Below, piece by piece: positions 52,830-62,667 of a DNA stretch of 64,000 bases; position 1 is the first letter of the stretch, and every line of letters starts with the position of its first letter. This DNA is from UBA7359 sp964523895 (GTDB lineage Bacteria; Pseudomonadota; Gammaproteobacteria; Eutrophobiales; Eutrophobiaceae): positions 1 through 64,000 of the forward strand of contig CAZGBJ010000011.1 in assembly GCA_964523895.1 (NCBI GenBank), read 5' to 3'. The notes beneath the pieces were generated by a model. The model saw only the letters and a list, made by a program, of their open reading frames with translations. It was not told where the DNA came from and did not search any database. A program made the translations under genes and the position numbers.

Positions 52830-54371
52830 ATGTCTATCAGTGCAACTGAAATTAGTGATCTGATCAAAAATAAAATTAAGGAACTGGATCTTGATACCGA
52901 AGCACGTACCGAAGGTACGGTAGTGAGTCTTGCTGATGGTGTTGCCAGAATTCATGGGCTAGGTGATGTGATGCAGGGGGAAATGATTGAGTTTCCTGGA
53001 AACACATTTGGTTTAGCGCTTAATCTGGAACGCGACTCGGTCGGTGCGGTAATCCTGGGTAATTATGGACACATCTCTGAAGGTGATGTGGTCAAGTGTA
53101 CCAAGCGTATTCTCGAAGTCCCTGTCGGAGAAGGCTTGTTGGGACGTGTTGTCGATTCTTTGGGTAACCCCATTGATGGCAAAGGTGACATCGAAGCAAG
53201 TGGTCATGAAGCAATTGAAAAGATTGCACCTGGCGTTATCGCGAGAAAATCGGTTGATCAACCGGTACAAACGGGATTGAAATCAATTGATTCCATGGTG
53301 CCGATTGGTCGTGGTCAACGTGAGTTAATTATTGGTGATCGACAGACGGGTAAAACTGCTGTTGCAATTGACGCCATCATTAACCAGAAGGGTACCGGTG
53401 TTAAATGTATCTACGTCGCGATTGGTCAAAAAGCATCTTCGATTAAAGTGGTTATCAACAAACTCGAAGAGCATGGCGCGATGGAACACACCATTATTGT
53501 TGCAGCAACAGCTTCTGAATCAGCAGCGATGCAATATATTGCACCATATTCTGGTTGTACCATGGGTGAATACTTCCGTGATAAGGGTGAAGACGCCCTG
53601 ATTATTTATGATGATTTAACCAAGCAGGCATGGGCTTATCGTCAGATTTCATTGTTATTAAAACGTCCACCAGGCCGTGAAGCATACCCTGGTGATGTGT
53701 TTTATCTCCATTCCCGTTTATTAGAGCGTGCTTCACGTATTAATGCGGATTATGTTGAGAAGATCACAGATGGAAAAGTAAAAGGCCAAACCGGCTCATT
53801 AACTGCTCTGCCGATTATTGAAACACAGGCGGGTGACGTATCCGCATTCGTACCGACTAATGTAATTTCGATTACTGATGGCCAAATATTCCTGGAGTCA
53901 GATTTATTTAACTCAGGTTTTCGTCCAGCAATTAATGCGGGTTTATCAGTCTCTCGAGTGGGTGGTTCAGCACAAACCAAGATCATCAAGAAGCTGGGTG
54001 GTGGTATTCGATTATCACTGGCTCAATATCGTGAATTGGCGGCATTTGCACAGTTTGCATCAGATCTTGATGAAGCGACACGAAATCAACTTGAACGTGG
54101 TCAACGTGTAATGGAGTTGATGAAACAAAAACAATACTCTCCATTAAATGTCGCTGAAATGGGCGTTAGTTTATTTGCTGTTGAGAATGGTTTTGTCGAT
54201 GATATTGAATTGGAAAAAATCGGTGGGTTTGAAGAAGCGCTACATAATTACATGAAGAGCGACCAATCAGCCTTAATGGATAAAATTGGTGCTGAAGGTA
54301 ATTATGGTGATGATATCGAAAGTGGCTTGAAAGACGCTATCGGTAAATTCAAAGAAAGTGGTACCTGGTAA
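52830..54371 (+). CDS. atpA: ATP synthase subunit alpha
   Basis: The non-catalytic nucleotide-binding F1 subunit, 513 residues. P-loop GDRQTGKT, SIDSMVPIGRGQRELI and PAINAGLSVSRVGG are visible. The arginine finger lies in the last motif. GAGGAAAG precedes the ATG. Confidence 0.98.
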   Translation: MSISATEISDLIKNKIKELDLDTEARTEGTVVSLADGVARIHGLGDVMQGEMIEFPGNTFGLALNLERDSVGAVILGNYGHISEGDVVKCTKRILEVPVGEGLLGRVVDSLGNPIDGKGDIEASGHEAIEKIAPGVIARKSVDQPVQTGLKSIDSMVPIGRGQRELIIGDRQTGKTAVAIDAIINQKGTGVKCIYVAIGQKASSIKVVINKLEEHGAMEHTIIVAATASESAAMQYIAPYSGCTMGEYFRDKGEDALIIYDDLTKQAWAYRQISLLLKRPPGREAYPGDVFYLHSRLLERASRINADYVEKITDGKVKGQTGSLTALPIIETQAGDVSAFVPTNVISITDGQIFLESDLFNSGFRPAINAGLSVSRVGGSAQTKIIKKLGGGIRLSLAQYRELAAFAQFASDLDEATRNQLERGQRVMELMKQKQYSPLNVAEMGVSLFAVENGFVDDIELEKIGGFEEALHNYMKSDQSALMDKIGAEGNYGDDIESGLKDAIGKFKESGTW

Positions 54372-54412
54372 CTAAATACAGAAGTCAGTAGACAGAATAC
54401 AGGATATTAGTA

Positions 54413-55276
54413 ATGGCAGGCGGAAAAGAAATACGAACCAAGATCGCGAGCGTAAAGAATACGCAGAAGATCACCAAAGCAATGGAGATGGTTGCCGCGA
54501 GCAAGATGCGTAAAGCACAGGAGCGCATGAGTGCTGCACGTCCTTATGCTGAGAAAATTCGTAATGTTATTTCTCATCTGGCACATGCCAATCCTGAATA
54601 CAAACACCCTTATCTTGTTGCGCGCGATAATGTTAAGCGTATCGGTTTAATTATTGTCTCAACTGATCGTGGTTTGTGTGGCGGTCTAAATGCAAATATG
54701 TTCCGTATGTTATTGAAGCAATTCAAGACGTGGGAAGATGAGGGTAAAGAGATTGATTTATGTGCTATTGGAACCAAGGCTGCTGGATTTTTTGGCGCAA
54801 TTGGTGCCAATATTGTTGGTCAGGCAACACATCTCGGAGATGACCCTAGTCTGGACGATTTGGTAGGCACGATCATGATCATGTTGAACAGTTACAAAGA
54901 AGGCGACATTGATGAACTTCATCTAGTTTCCAATCACTTTGTAAACTCTATTGTGCAAACACCTAAGATGGAGCAAATTATTCCTGGTAAAGCGATGGAA
55001 ACTGAAGAATACAGTCATCATTGGGATTATTTATATGAACCCGATGCAAAAGAGGTTCTGGATCATCTATTGACGCGTTATATCGAGTCTCAGGTATACA
55101 CTGGCGTTGTTGAAAATGTCGCCTGTGAAATGTCAGCACGAATGGTGGCAATGAAGAGTGCATCGGATAATGCGGGTGAACTTATTGATGAATTAGAACT
55201 GGTCTATAACAAGGCAAGACAAGCCGCAATTACTCAGGAATTATCTGAGATTGTTGCCGGTGCTGCCGCGGTATAG
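54413..55276 (+). CDS. atpG: ATP synthase subunit gamma
   Basis: The rotor shaft, 287 residues. The N-terminal GGKEIRTKIASVKNTQKITK and C-terminal ASDNAGELIDELELVYNKAR helices are the conserved coiled coil; STDRGLCGGLNANMFR is the core motif. Confidence 0.97.
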   Translation: MAGGKEIRTKIASVKNTQKITKAMEMVAASKMRKAQERMSAARPYAEKIRNVISHLAHANPEYKHPYLVARDNVKRIGLIIVSTDRGLCGGLNANMFRMLLKQFKTWEDEGKEIDLCAIGTKAAGFFGAIGANIVGQATHLGDDPSLDDLVGTIMIMLNSYKEGDIDELHLVSNHFVNSIVQTPKMEQIIPGKAMETEEYSHHWDYLYEPDAKEVLDHLLTRYIESQVYTGVVENVACEMSARMVAMKSASDNAGELIDELELVYNKARQAAITQELSEIVAGAAAV

Positions 55277-55335
55277 ACCATTTTAGAATTTTTACACATA
55301 GATATTTTAGAGAATAAATACGAGGAACGAAAACC

Positions 55336-56739
55336 ATGAGTTCTGGAAAGATCGTACAAATTATCGGCGCAGTCTTGGATGTGGAGTTTCCAAGTGACGC
55401 GATACCCAAAATATATGACGCACTGATTGTTGAGGGCGAAGGTATTAATACTACCCTCGAAGTACAACAACAGATAGGCGATGGTGTCGTTAGAACAATT
55501 GCTTTGGGTTCTACCGACGGCCTACAACGCGGTTTGACTGTAAATAATACGGGTGAGGCAATATCAATTCCAGTTGGAACCAAGACCCTCGGTCGAATTA
55601 TGAATGTACTGGGTGAGCCCATTGATGAATGTGGTCCGATAGATTCTGATGAACACATGGTTATTCACCGTGACGCACCAGGGTTTACAGAATTAAATCC
55701 ATCTACTGAATTACTCGAAACCGGTGTAAAGGTCATTGACTTGGTCATCCCATTTGCCAAAGGCGGTAAAGTTGGTTTGTTTGGTGGTGCGGGTGTGGGC
55801 AAAACCGTCAATATGATGGAACTCATTAATAATATTGCTACCAAGCATTCAGGTCTTTCTGTATTTGCCGGTGTGGGTGAGCGTACTCGTGAGGGAAATG
55901 ACTTCTATTTTGAAATGCAGGAAACGGGTGTTGTTAATGTAGAGAATTTTGAAGACTCTAAAGTATCGATGGTTTATGGTCAGATGAACGAACCACCTGG
56001 CAACCGTCTTCGAGTTGCGTTGACTGGTTTGACCATGGCTGAAAAATTCCGTGATGAAGGTCGTGACGTATTGTTGTTTATTGATAACATTTATCGTTTT
56101 ACTCTGGCGGGTGTTGAGTGTTCAGCCTTGCTGGGACGTATGCCATCAGCGGTGGGTTATCAACCAACACTTGCTGAGGAAATGGGTAAATTCCAGGAGC
56201 GTATTACTTCAACCAAGTCCGGCTCGATTACATCGATTCAGGCCGTATATGTTCCTGCAGATGATTTAACCGATCCATCTCCAGCAACAACGTTCGCGCA
56301 TCTGGACTCAACTGTTGTATTGTCTCGACAGATTGCAGAGCTTGGTTTGTATCCTGCTATTGACCCATTAGATTCTACCAGTCGTCAGCTTGATCCATTA
56401 GTTGTTGGTCAGGAACATTATGATGTGGCTCGTGGTGTACAAAATACATTACAACGTTATAAAGAATTACGAGACATTATCGCGATTCTGGGGATGGATG
56501 AATTATCGGAAGAAGATAAGCTATCTGTTGCTCGTGCTCGTAAGATTCAACGATTCTTGACACAGTCTTTCTTTGTTGCAAAAGTTTTTACCGGTCAGGA
56601 AGGTGTTTACGTTCCGTTGAAAGAAACCCTACGTGGCTTCAAAGGAATTATTGAAGGTGAGTATGATGATCTTCCAGAGCAAGCATTTTATAACGTTGGC
56701 ACCATTGACGAAGCCATTGAAAAAGCTAAGACCCTATAA
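55336..56739 (+). CDS. atpD: ATP synthase subunit beta
   Basis: The catalytic F1 subunit, 467 residues. P-loop GGAGVGKTV, catalytic Glu in GVGERTREGND, Walker B VLLFIDNIYRF and ALLGRMPSAVGYQPTLAEEMG are present. It abuts atpC. Confidence 0.98.
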   Translation: MSSGKIVQIIGAVLDVEFPSDAIPKIYDALIVEGEGINTTLEVQQQIGDGVVRTIALGSTDGLQRGLTVNNTGEAISIPVGTKTLGRIMNVLGEPIDECGPIDSDEHMVIHRDAPGFTELNPSTELLETGVKVIDLVIPFAKGGKVGLFGGAGVGKTVNMMELINNIATKHSGLSVFAGVGERTREGNDFYFEMQETGVVNVENFEDSKVSMVYGQMNEPPGNRLRVALTGLTMAEKFRDEGRDVLLFIDNIYRFTLAGVECSALLGRMPSAVGYQPTLAEEMGKFQERITSTKSGSITSIQAVYVPADDLTDPSPATTFAHLDSTVVLSRQIAELGLYPAIDPLDSTSRQLDPLVVGQEHYDVARGVQNTLQRYKELRDIIAILGMDELSEEDKLSVARARKIQRFLTQSFFVAKVFTGQEGVYVPLKETLRGFKGIIEGEYDDLPEQAFYNVGTIDEAIEKAKTL

Positions 56740-56753
56740 GGTTTGAAATAATC

Positions 56754-57179
56754 ATGGCCAATACAATTCATGTTGATATCGTAAGTGCTGAACACGAGAT
56801 ATTTTCTGGTGAAGCAGAAATGGTTTTTGCGCCTGCTAAGATGGGCGAAGTGGGTATCGCGCCAGGTCATGCACCATTGGTGACAAACATGCGTCCTGGG
56901 GAAGTGCGAGTCAAGGATAGTGAAGGCAACGAGAATGCATTTTATGTTTCAGGTGGCATGTTGGAAATTCAGCCAAAAGTGGTGACGGTATTGTCTGATA
57001 CTGCATTACGAGCGGAGGATCTTGATGAAGCAGCTATTTTGAAAGCAAAAGAAGACGCTGAACGTGCTCTCCATGAAAAAGGTGATGAGATAGATTATGC
57101 TAAAGCGCGTGCTGCACTGGCAGCAACAGCAGCTCAATATGAAACATTACAACGTTTACGTAAACGCGCTAAAAGATAA
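56754..57179 (+). CDS. atpC: ATP synthase subunit epsilon
   Basis: The rotor and inhibitor subunit, 141 residues. The beta-sandwich (VDIVSAEHEIFSGEAEMV, IAPGHAPLVTNMRPGEV) is followed by the C-terminal helical pair. Last gene of the atp operon, with a hairpin 12 bases downstream. Confidence 0.96.
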   Translation: MANTIHVDIVSAEHEIFSGEAEMVFAPAKMGEVGIAPGHAPLVTNMRPGEVRVKDSEGNENAFYVSGGMLEIQPKVVTVLSDTALRAEDLDEAAILKAKEDAERALHEKGDEIDYAKARAALAATAAQYETLQRLRKRAKR

Positions 57180-57190
57180 GCCATTCATAC

Positions 57191-57219
57191 TTAAGATGGT
57201 GATATTGTCACCACCTTAA
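57191..57219 (+). terminator. hairpin after atpC
   Basis: TTAAGATGGTGA and TCACCACCTTAA pair with one mismatch around a five-base loop. No U-tract follows, so it may stabilise the atp message or stop transcription only partly before glmU. Confidence 0.4.
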
Positions 57220-57305
57220 ATCAACCCTATATATCAGGCATCAGCCCGGATATAATCTTATTAATAATAGAAACCTTATGTTGTCGCTGAGAGGGAAATT
57301 AATAA

Positions 57306-58667
57306 GTGAGTCTTAGCATCATAATTCTTGCAGCTGGTCAGGGTACGCGAATGTATTCTGATAAACCCAAAGTATTACATACTTTGGCGGGACGTCCTTT
57401 ACTTACACATGTTTATCAAACAGCAGTAGCGCTATCTCATCGTGAAATTCACATCGTCTATGGCCATGGTGGTGATCAGGTTCCTGATGCATCACATGAT
57501 TTTCAGGTATCCTGGGTTAAGCAGGAAGAGCAACTAGGGACAGGTCATGCTGTTCAACAAGTTTTACCTAATATTCCCGATGTTGATGATGTCTTGATAC
57601 TCTATGGTGATGTGCCTTTGATTACCGAAGAGAGTCTTAAAGAATTAATAGAAGCTGCCTCTGGTTCCGGTTTTTCTCTACTAACAACTTATCTGGAAAA
57701 TCCACGAGGTTACGGAAGAATTATTCGTGATGAAAATGACAATATTATTGCAATCGTTGAGGAAAAAGACGCAACGGAAGAGCAACGTAATATTTGTGAA
57801 GTAAATACCGGTTTTATGGTGGTTAAAGGAAAAAATTTAAAACATTGGGTGAATTCACTAAAAAATGAAAATAAACAAAATGAATATTATTTGACAGATA
57901 TTGTTGCGCAAGCAGTTGATGATGACGTTAAAGTTACTTCAGTTTTGGCAGAATCACCTATTGAAGTTCAGGGAATAAATACACGGACACAGCTTTCCGA
58001 AGCAGAGCGTTACTATCAATTAGTACAGGCACATCATTTAATGCACAATGGCGTTGGTATTATTGATCCGTCAAGGTTTGATTTGCGTGGGGAACTGGAA
58101 ATAGGTCGTGATAATGAAATTGATATTAATGTTGTTATAGAGGGCAGAGTAAAACTCGGGAACAATGTCACTATTGGTTCTAATTGTTATTTAAAAGATA
58201 CAATCATTGCGGATAATGTACATGTATTGCCGAATACCATGATTGATAATGCCGTTATAGGCAATGATTGTCGTGTTGGTCCTTTTGCACGAATTCGTCC
58301 AGATACTACTTTAGATGAAAATGTTCATGTTGGTAATTTTGTTGAGCTTAAAAAGACAGATATCGGTAAAGGAAGTAAAGTTAATCATCTAACGTATCTC
58401 GGTGATAGTCATGTTGGCACTGAAACTAATATTGGTGCCGGTACAATTACTTGCAATTATGATGGTGCCAATAAACATCAAACGATCATAGGCGACGATG
58501 TTTTTATCGGATCAGATGTTCAATTAATTGCGCCGGTCAAGGTTCATAATGGCGCAACCGTAGCTGCCGGTACAACAGTAACCAAAGATGTTGCTGAGAA
58601 TGAATTGGCAATTAGTCGAGCAGATCAAAAAATACTTCCCAAGTGGAAAAGACCCACTAAAAAATAA
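57306..58667 (+). CDS. glmU: bifunctional UDP-N-acetylglucosamine pyrophosphorylase/GlcN-1-P acetyltransferase
   Basis: 453 residues. The N-terminal pyrophosphorylase has IILAAGQGTRMYSDKPKVLH. The C-terminal left-handed beta-helix acetyltransferase has ARIRPDTTL, GNFVELKKTDIG and GAGTITCNYDG. It supplies UDP-GlcNAc for peptidoglycan and LPS. The position after atpC is standard. Confidence 0.98.
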   Translation: MSLSIIILAAGQGTRMYSDKPKVLHTLAGRPLLTHVYQTAVALSHREIHIVYGHGGDQVPDASHDFQVSWVKQEEQLGTGHAVQQVLPNIPDVDDVLILYGDVPLITEESLKELIEAASGSGFSLLTTYLENPRGYGRIIRDENDNIIAIVEEKDATEEQRNICEVNTGFMVVKGKNLKHWVNSLKNENKQNEYYLTDIVAQAVDDDVKVTSVLAESPIEVQGINTRTQLSEAERYYQLVQAHHLMHNGVGIIDPSRFDLRGELEIGRDNEIDINVVIEGRVKLGNNVTIGSNCYLKDTIIADNVHVLPNTMIDNAVIGNDCRVGPFARIRPDTTLDENVHVGNFVELKKTDIGKGSKVNHLTYLGDSHVGTETNIGAGTITCNYDGANKHQTIIGDDVFIGSDVQLIAPVKVHNGATVAAGTTVTKDVAENELAISRADQKILPKWKRPTKK

Positions 58668-58678
58668 AGTATTTAAAA

Positions 58679-59476
58679 ATGAAAGTCGGTTTTTATCAGT
58701 TCCGTCCTCTTTTTGGCAAAGTAAAACACAATTGCCAGAAAATATTAACGGCATTGGAAAATGTAGATGCAGATTTAATTGTTTTGCCTGAATTGGCATT
58801 ATCGGGTTATTACTTTAAAGATAAAAATGAATCACTAAGATATGCAGAAGATCCTCAAAATAGTGAGCAATTGGATTTATTAGCCAATCTTGCCAATAAG
58901 AATAACAGTCATCTGGTAGTTGGCTTTGCAGAGAAGCAGGGGAAGCAGTGCTACAATAGTGCGGCTTTAATCGGACCAAGTGGCATTGAACATATTTACC
59001 GAAAGATACATTTGTTTAACGAAGAAAAGTTTTGTTTTGATCCTGGCGATACCCCCTTTGTTATTAATGATATAAACGGTGTAAAAATTGGCATTATGAT
59101 CTGCTTTGACTGGATCTTTCCTGAAGTAACACGAGTCTTAGCGATACAAGGCGCACAGATTATTTGTCAGCCTTCCAATCTTGTTTTGACGTTTTGCCAA
59201 CAAACGATGTTGGCTCGTTGTATAGAGAACAAAGTATTTGCCATTACTGCAAATCGTTATGGTACGGATAAGCGACCACAGGGCAGTTTAAAGTTTACTG
59301 GAAAAAGTCAGATAGTTGCGCCTGGAGGAAAGTTATTGCATCGAGCAGCATCGCAACGTGACGCTTTATTTATTACCGAAATAAATCCGCAAGATACAAA
59401 TAATAAAATGATTACTAAACATAATGGCGTATTGTCTGATAGACGTCCCGAATTCTACACCTTACTTAATAATTAA
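58679..59476 (+). CDS. carbon-nitrogen hydrolase (nitrilase superfamily)
   Basis: 265 residues. The catalytic triad is visible as Glu38 (LPELALSGY), Lys109 (YRKIHLF) and Cys142 (IMICFDW). It hydrolyses an amide or N-carbamoyl bond; the substrate is not evident. It follows glmU by 11 bases and precedes rraA. Confidence 0.9.
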   Translation: MKVGFYQFRPLFGKVKHNCQKILTALENVDADLIVLPELALSGYYFKDKNESLRYAEDPQNSEQLDLLANLANKNNSHLVVGFAEKQGKQCYNSAALIGPSGIEHIYRKIHLFNEEKFCFDPGDTPFVINDINGVKIGIMICFDWIFPEVTRVLAIQGAQIICQPSNLVLTFCQQTMLARCIENKVFAITANRYGTDKRPQGSLKFTGKSQIVAPGGKLLHRAASQRDALFITEINPQDTNNKMITKHNGVLSDRRPEFYTLLNN

Positions 59477-59491
59477 TATCAGGAATTTTTT

Positions 59492-59971
59492 ATGAATTTT
59501 GCTACAGCTGATTTATATGATGAACATGAAGAAAATCTTAAAATCGCAACGCCAATGTTTAATGATTATGGTGGTAAGAAACGATTCTCTGGTTCTGCAT
59601 CGACAGTAAAAGTTTTTGAAGATAATTCTTTGGTTCGTACTGCGTTAGAAGAGCCGGGCGAGGGGCGTGTTCTGGTTGTTGACGGTGATGCTTCCTTACG
59701 TTGTGCCCTGGTCGGCGATATGTTGGCCGAACTGGGTAAGGATAATGGTTGGCAAGGGATCATTATTTATGGCTGTATACGTGATGCAGCGGTTATTGCC
59801 AATATCGATATTGGTGTTAAAGCGTTGAATACCAATCCTCGCAAGAGTGTTAAGAAAGGTGTTGGTGAACGTGATATTACGGTTACTTTTGCTGACGTAA
59901 CGATTAATCCCGGAAATTATATTTATGCTGATGAAGATGGCATCGTAATTAGTGTCGAAAAACTCACATAA
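59492..59971 (+). CDS. rraA: RraA family protein
   Basis: 159 residues. The GDASLRCALVGDMLAELG and GIIIYGCIRDAAVIANID motifs are typical of RraA. E. coli RraA restrains RNase E, while some homologues are class II aldolases (HMG/oxaloacetate). The short length without extra metal-site residues favours the RNase regulator. It follows the nitrilase gene by 15 bases. Confidence 0.9.
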   Translation: MNFATADLYDEHEENLKIATPMFNDYGGKKRFSGSASTVKVFEDNSLVRTALEEPGEGRVLVVDGDASLRCALVGDMLAELGKDNGWQGIIIYGCIRDAAVIANIDIGVKALNTNPRKSVKKGVGERDITVTFADVTINPGNYIYADEDGIVISVEKLT

Positions 59972-60058
59972 ACCAGCCTGAACTAATCTACCGGGGAAAA
60001 TATAGACTAAACTTAAATATATCTTTTTCGAACACAGTTTAATGAACAGGAAATTATT

Positions 60059-60553
60059 ATGAAAAAATGTATTCTTTTTTTTGCTTTGACAGTGTTTCTC
60101 GGTTTCTCTTCAACTGTTAATGCTGAGTGCGTGCAGCAGCAGGAAGAAACAGGTGGCGGTGAACTATTTGGTACATTGGTAGGCGCTGCTTTAGGTGGTC
60201 TGGTAGGGTCACAATTTGGTGGTGGAACCGGAAACAAGGTTGCTATTGGCGCAGGCGTAGTGGCAGGTGGTTATTTGGGTAATCAGGTTGGCAAGTCACT
60301 CGATTGTCAGGATCAACAATATCATTACGACACCACTCAAAATGCACTTGAAACCCAAAAAGTGGGTCAAACTTCAAGCTGGGTTAATCCGGATTCAGGA
60401 CATAAAGGGGAGGTGACACCTACCAAAACCTATTCCTTAGAGGGGCAACCCTGTCGCGATTTTATCCAAACAATTTATGTCGATGGTGAGAATGAGGAAG
60501 TTCAGGGAACGGCTTGTCGGCAAGAAGATGGAACCTGGCAGGTTACCGGTTAA
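60059..60553 (+). CDS. exported glycine-zipper protein
   Basis: 164 residues with a signal peptide (LFFALTVFLGFSSTVNA-EC). The glycine-zipper 2TM domain (LFGTLVGAALGGLVGSQFGG, then TGNKVAIGAGVVAGGYLG) is followed by a C-terminal surface-antigen-like segment with CRDF, GTACR and DGTW. Such proteins sit at the outer membrane. There is no lipobox. A strong terminator follows. Confidence 0.85.
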   Translation: MKKCILFFALTVFLGFSSTVNAECVQQQEETGGGELFGTLVGAALGGLVGSQFGGGTGNKVAIGAGVVAGGYLGNQVGKSLDCQDQQYHYDTTQNALETQKVGQTSSWVNPDSGHKGEVTPTKTYSLEGQPCRDFIQTIYVDGENEEVQGTACRQEDGTWQVTG

Positions 60554-60572
60554 TAAATCGAAACAATATGAT

Positions 60573-60599
60573 AAAAGCCCGCATTAGCGGGCTTTTTTA
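60573..60599 (+). terminator. intrinsic terminator
   Basis: AAAAGCCCGC and GCGGGCTTTT form a ten-base-pair stem with an ATTA loop, followed by a T-run. It ends the glycine-zipper transcript. Confidence 0.93.
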
Positions 60600-60665
60600 T
60601 TGATTGTGTAAAATTTATCGCTTTCTTAATCTTATGCTATGGTGGATGTAAAAAGGGGAAACATC

Positions 60666-60986
60666 GTGCAGGAATTATATCATCGTATAGATAATGATCC
60701 CGATTTTCATGAGCTTGAAAAAAAGCGTGGGAAATTTAGTTGGGCGCTCTCATTAATTGTTTTTAGTATCTATTTCAGTTTCATCTTGATCATTGCATTC
60801 TTTCCTGATGTTTTTGCAAAAACCATTTCTGAGAGTAGCGTCATTAGTTGGGGCATTCCAGTTGGTTTATCTGTCATCACCATTAGTTTTTTAATGACAG
60901 GGATATATGTTTATCGAGAAAATAAGGAATTTGATTCGATTAGCAAGGAAATTGTTGAACGACATATCAATAACGAGAGTGATTAA
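60666..60986 (+). CDS. DUF485 membrane protein (YjcH-like)
   Basis: 106 residues with two membrane helices (ALSLIVFSIYFSFILIIAFF and IPVGLSVITISFLMTGIYVY). I chose GTG 60666, behind AAGGGG, which gives the family N-terminus VQELYHRIDNDPDFHELEKKRG; an in-frame ATG at 60639 adds nine residues. The partner actP starts one base after its stop region. The pair matches E. coli yjcH-actP. Confidence 0.88.
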   Translation: MQELYHRIDNDPDFHELEKKRGKFSWALSLIVFSIYFSFILIIAFFPDVFAKTISESSVISWGIPVGLSVITISFLMTGIYVYRENKEFDSISKEIVERHINNESD

Positions 60987-60987
60987 T

Positions 60988-62649
60988 ATGAAAACAAAGT
61001 GTTATTTAATCGCAATGTTATCGATTTTTACTTCAGCTGTTCATGCCGCAGGTGATTTGGAAGGGGAGGCTGTTAAACAAGCAGTCAACCTTACAGCAAT
61101 AAGTATGTTTTTATTATTTGTCACCGCAACATTAGGTATTACCTATTGGGCGGCAAGAAGAACTCGAACCAGAAAAGATTTTTATGCGGCGGGCGGCAAT
61201 ATTACTGGTTTACAAAATGGTTTGGCTATTGCAGGCGACTATATGTCGGCTGCTTCTTTTCTTGGTATATCGGGTTTGGTGTTTGCTTCAGGTTTTGACG
61301 GACTTATTTATTCCATAGGATTCCTTGTAGGTTGGCCGATCATTCTGTTTCTGTTAGCAGAACGCTTACGAAATTTGGGTAAGTATACTTTTGCTGATGC
61401 AGTTTCGTTTCGTTTGCGTCCACTGCCAATACGAAGTATTGCTGCATGCGGGACATTGGCAGTGGTACTACTTTACCTCATCGCACAGATGGTAGGTGCA
61501 GGTAAACTGATACAACTTCTGTTCGGTCTGGAATATCACTATGCCGTTATCATTGTTGGTATCTTAATGATTTTATATGTCACCTTTGGTGGCATGTTAG
61601 CGACCACGTGGGTGCAAATCATCAAGGCAGTATTGTTACTACTTGGTGCAAGTTTTATGGCAATTATGGTGATGATCAAAATGGATTTTTCTTTTGAAGT
61701 TTTATTTAGCCGAGCCATTAATGTTCACGACAATGGAATTTCAATAATGTCACCAGGTGGGTTGGTATCTGATCCTGTTTCAGCTATTTCATTAGGTTTA
61801 GCATTAATATTTGGTACAGCCGGTCTGCCACATATCCTGATGCGATTCTTTACTGTGCCTGATGCTAAAGAAGCCAGAAAGTCTGTGTTTTTTGCCACCG
61901 GTTTTATAGGTTATTTCTATATTCTCACATTCATTATTGGTTTTGGTGCGATTGTATTATTGACTAATAATCCAGCCTTTTTAGATTTGGAATCAGGTGG
62001 CATATTGGGTGGTAATAATATGGCGGCGATACATTTATCTCATGCTGTTGGCGGCGAAGTGTTTCTTGGATTTATTTCGGCTGTTGCTTTTGCCACTATA
62101 TTAGCTGTCGTGTCTGGCTTAACTTTGTCAGGAGCATCGGCTATTTCACATGATCTTTATGCCAGTGTTATACGTCATGGCGATATTCTGGAAGGAGAAG
62201 AAGTGCGTGTTTCACGTTTGGCTACGATTGTTTTAGGCGTTGTGGCGATAATTCTCGGAATTATTTTTGAGCAACAAAATGTGGCCTATATGGTCGGTCT
62301 GGCTTTTGCTATTGCCGCCAGCGTAAATTTTCCAATACTGTTTCTATCAATGTATTGGCGTAAATTAACTACTAATGGCGCATTCATTGGTGGCAGTCTT
62401 GGTTTGCTTACAGCGATATCTTGTATGATTCTGGGGCCAACTATCTGGGTCGATATTCTTGGAAACACAACGCCTGTTTTTCCCTATAAACATCCCGCTT
62501 TGTTTTCAATGTCAGCTGCTTTTATTGGTATTATCGTTATTTCTTTATTGGATAACAGTAAAAGTGCCAAAGAAGAACAAGAGGCATTCACGAATCAATA
62601 TGTTAGATCTCAGACGGGGCTTGGTTCTGAAGGTGCAACAGAACATTAA
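60988..62649 (+). CDS. actP: cation/acetate symporter ActP
   Basis: A sodium:solute symporter of 553 residues with about 13 helices. A cleavable signal (LIAMLSIFTSAVHA-AGDLEG) precedes RTRTRKDFYAAGGNITGLQNG, GDYMSAASFLGISG and the later GLPHILMRFFTVPDAKEARKS, all typical of ActP. It imports acetate and related acids. The start is ATG 60988, directly after the DUF485 gene. Confidence 0.94.
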   Translation: MKTKCYLIAMLSIFTSAVHAAGDLEGEAVKQAVNLTAISMFLLFVTATLGITYWAARRTRTRKDFYAAGGNITGLQNGLAIAGDYMSAASFLGISGLVFASGFDGLIYSIGFLVGWPIILFLLAERLRNLGKYTFADAVSFRLRPLPIRSIAACGTLAVVLLYLIAQMVGAGKLIQLLFGLEYHYAVIIVGILMILYVTFGGMLATTWVQIIKAVLLLLGASFMAIMVMIKMDFSFEVLFSRAINVHDNGISIMSPGGLVSDPVSAISLGLALIFGTAGLPHILMRFFTVPDAKEARKSVFFATGFIGYFYILTFIIGFGAIVLLTNNPAFLDLESGGILGGNNMAAIHLSHAVGGEVFLGFISAVAFATILAVVSGLTLSGASAISHDLYASVIRHGDILEGEEVRVSRLATIVLGVVAIILGIIFEQQNVAYMVGLAFAIAASVNFPILFLSMYWRKLTTNGAFIGGSLGLLTAISCMILGPTIWVDILGNTTPVFPYKHPALFSMSAAFIGIIVISLLDNSKSAKEEQEAFTNQYVRSQTGLGSEGATEH

Positions 62650-62667
62650 ATAATACGGAGAAGAATT

